Below the pieces are notes generated by a model. It did no database searches and had not been told where the DNA came from. It saw only the letters and a list, made by a program, of their open reading frames with translations. Shown piece after piece: positions 5,002 to 6,312 of a stretch of 6,312 bases of DNA. Every line of letters begins with the position of its first letter. Position 1 is the first letter of the stretch. Where the stretch lies: positions 1-6,312 of the forward strand of contig JAKSUM010000082.1 of NCBI GenBank assembly GCA_024409025.1, in the 5' to 3' direction. This DNA is from a bacterium (GTDB lineage Bacteria > Vulcanimicrobiota > CADAWZ01). A program made the position numbers and the translations under genes.

Positions 5002-6312
5002 CCATTATTATTTTCACAGCCAGGCTGCTTTGACACATCATCTTCCTTAACCGGCATTCCAAAACCAGAAAGTGCCGCAATTGCCGCTCCTGTAAATTTT
5101 ATCTTGGCTTTCTTCTTTGACGGAGCCGCAGGCTCTGCAGGCTTAACGACAGGCTTTAGAGGCTCGACGGGCTTCTGCTGGGAAAGCTCAAACGGAAGTA
5201 TTCTGAATTTAGGCTTTCCGGATGGCTTCGCCACAGGCTCGGCAGGCTGTTTATCAGGCTTTATATCATCAGACGGCTTCGTCTTGGGCTGCTCATGCGT
5301 CCTCTGCTTAGGCTCCTGACGCCTTTCCTTACGCTTCTGCTCATCATTCTGATTATTTTTAGGAGCAGGCTTTCTTTCCTTTGCCTGAGCCTGTGAATCG
5401 GAATTCCTGACCTCTGCAGAAGCAAGAAGAGATTCGGCAATCATTCCGTATGAAATGATCTCCTTCTTCTTTTCTTCCTCCGAATGGGCATACGTTTTTT
5501 CCTGAACGATCTGCTGAGGTTGAGCGGATGTGTTTTTCTCTGCGAATTCAGGCAACTCGGAAAGCTTAAATTCAACCCTCTCCTGCTCCAAATTTTCGAA
5601 AACGACAGTGCCCTTCGCTATTCTCTGTTCAAGAACCTTCAACCTGCCCTGAGGAGTCTGGACAAGGGCTCCGACAGACGGATACTTCTTTATGCCTTCA
5701 TGATATACGTCATGCTCATATCTGAGACAGCACATGAATCTTCCACATACACCTGATATTCTTTCAGGATTAAGAGAAAGATTCTGTTCTTTTGCCATCT
5801 TTATTGAAACCGGAAGAAACTCAGGCATATAGACGCTGCAGCATACAGGTCTTCCACACAATCCTACCGCACCAAGAATCTTAGCCTCGTCCCTCACTCC
5901 AATCTGATGGAGCTCTATCCTCTTTTTAAATATTACGGCAAGCTCTTTAACAAGATTTCTAAAATCAATTCTGCCGTCAGCGCTAAAATAAAAGATTATC
6001 TTGCTGTCGTCGTAAGCATACTCCACATCGACAAGCTTCATTGCAAGATCGTATTCCTTTATCTTCCTCTTGCATATCTTTAAGGCCCTGCAGGCAAGGA
6101 TTCGCTTCTTATACTGCATGACCAAATCCTCCTGAGAGGCCTTTCTGATAATCTGCTTTATTTCAGTATCATCAGCAGGAACATCAATCTCTCTTTCATC
6201 AGAAGAAACAATGCCTATTTCACGACCTCTTACAGTCTCTACAACAACATGCTCCCCCCTCTCACCTCTCGCTCCGCCAGTAGCAATGGCATATCCTTCT
6301 CCGGCTTTTCTC
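4983..6312 (-). CDS. ricT: RicT/YaaT-like PSP1-domain protein (5' end outside window)
   Basis: The frame stays open to the right edge (from base 6311). About 442 residues are visible and only the first few are missing. The visible N-terminus, with GEHVVVETVRGREIGIV, and the continuation through ADGRIDFRNLVKELA, RIELHQIGVRDEAK and KMAKEQNLSLNPERISG are classic PSP1/RicT. Two C-x4-CC clusters (CGRPVCC and CGRFMCC, coded between 5727 and 5858) supply six cysteines. In Bacillus subtilis, RicT with RicA and RicF forms an Fe-S complex that affects the Spo0A phosphorelay and RNase Y-dependent mRNA processing. A TTG at 6125 is only an internal codon, since the PSP1 homology runs through it. The last 180 or so residues form a hydrophilic tail rich in Lys, Pro, Gln and Glu, far longer than the roughly 275-residue Bacillus protein. 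The gene ends in TGATG with namZ. No partner gene is visible, so a RicAFT-like complex cannot be confirmed. Confidence 0.88.
   Translation of the reverse strand, partial: RKAGEGYAIATGGARGERGEHVVVETVRGREIGIVSSDEREIDVPADDTEIKQIIRKASQEDLVMQYKKRILACRALKICKRKIKEYDLAMKLVDVEYAYDDSKIIFYFSADGRIDFRNLVKELAVIFKKRIELHQIGVRDEAKILGAVGLCGRPVCCSVYMPEFLPVSIKMAKEQNLSLNPERISGVCGRFMCCLRYEHDVYHEGIKKYPSVGALVQTPQGRLKVLEQRIAKGTVVFENLEQERVEFKLSELPEFAEKNTSAQPQQIVQEKTYAHSEEEKKKEIISYGMIAESLLASAEVRNSDSQAQAKERKPAPKNNQNDEQKRKERRQEPKQRTHEQPKTKPSDDIKPDKQPAEPVAKPSGKPKFRILPFELSQQKPVEPLKPVVKPAEPAAPSKKKAKIKFTGAAIAALSGFGMPVKEDDVSKQPGCENNNGGGTEN

Noticed and set aside
4983..6125. TTG at 6125 as the ricT start
   Set aside because: The frame stays open to the window edge, and the translated stretch upstream (GEHVVVETVRG and onward) is conserved PSP1 sequence, so the true start lies outside the window.

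Overview
All supported genes in this window lie on the minus strand and read from right to left. The product set is RicT/PSP1, a DUF1343/NamZ muramidase, a MurU-type nucleotidyltransferase, an AmgK-type sugar kinase and an exported HEAT-repeat protein. It points to a diderm (Gram-negative type) bacterium outside the well-studied enterobacteria. AmgK and MurU are mostly known from Gram-negatives, and RicT is absent from E. coli but widespread elsewhere. Spirochaetota and Elusimicrobiota are possible hosts, but nothing here fixes the phylum.

Layout by region, left to right. Positions 1-397 contain no gene. They hold a strong hairpin terminator (351-387) for the HEAT gene and a palindromic two-hairpin element (about 238-311) that looks like an intergenic dispersed repeat. 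Positions 398-2050 encode a secreted or periplasmic HEAT-repeat protein of about 16 repeats, with its own ribosome binding site and a possible promoter in the 86-base gap upstream. Positions 2137-3117 encode the AmgK-like kinase, 3095-3805 the MurU-like uridylyltransferase and 3820-4983 the NamZ-like exo-muramidase. From 4983 to the right edge runs a RicT/PSP1-domain protein whose extreme N-terminus lies outside the window.

ricT, namZ, murU and amgK are packed as one operon: a 1-base stop/start overlap, a 14-base gap, then a 23-base overlap. The last three form a plausible complete salvage route for peptidoglycan N-acetylmuramic acid. NamZ would free MurNAc from the non-reducing end of wall fragments, AmgK would phosphorylate it at C1, and MurU would convert MurNAc-1-phosphate to UDP-MurNAc. 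This would bypass the MurA/MurB steps of de novo synthesis. This NamZ has no signal peptide, and an in-frame stop just upstream excludes a longer start, so the whole route would run in the cytoplasm. Co-transcription with ricT, known in Bacillus for a role in RNA processing and the phosphorelay, is the less expected part of the arrangement.
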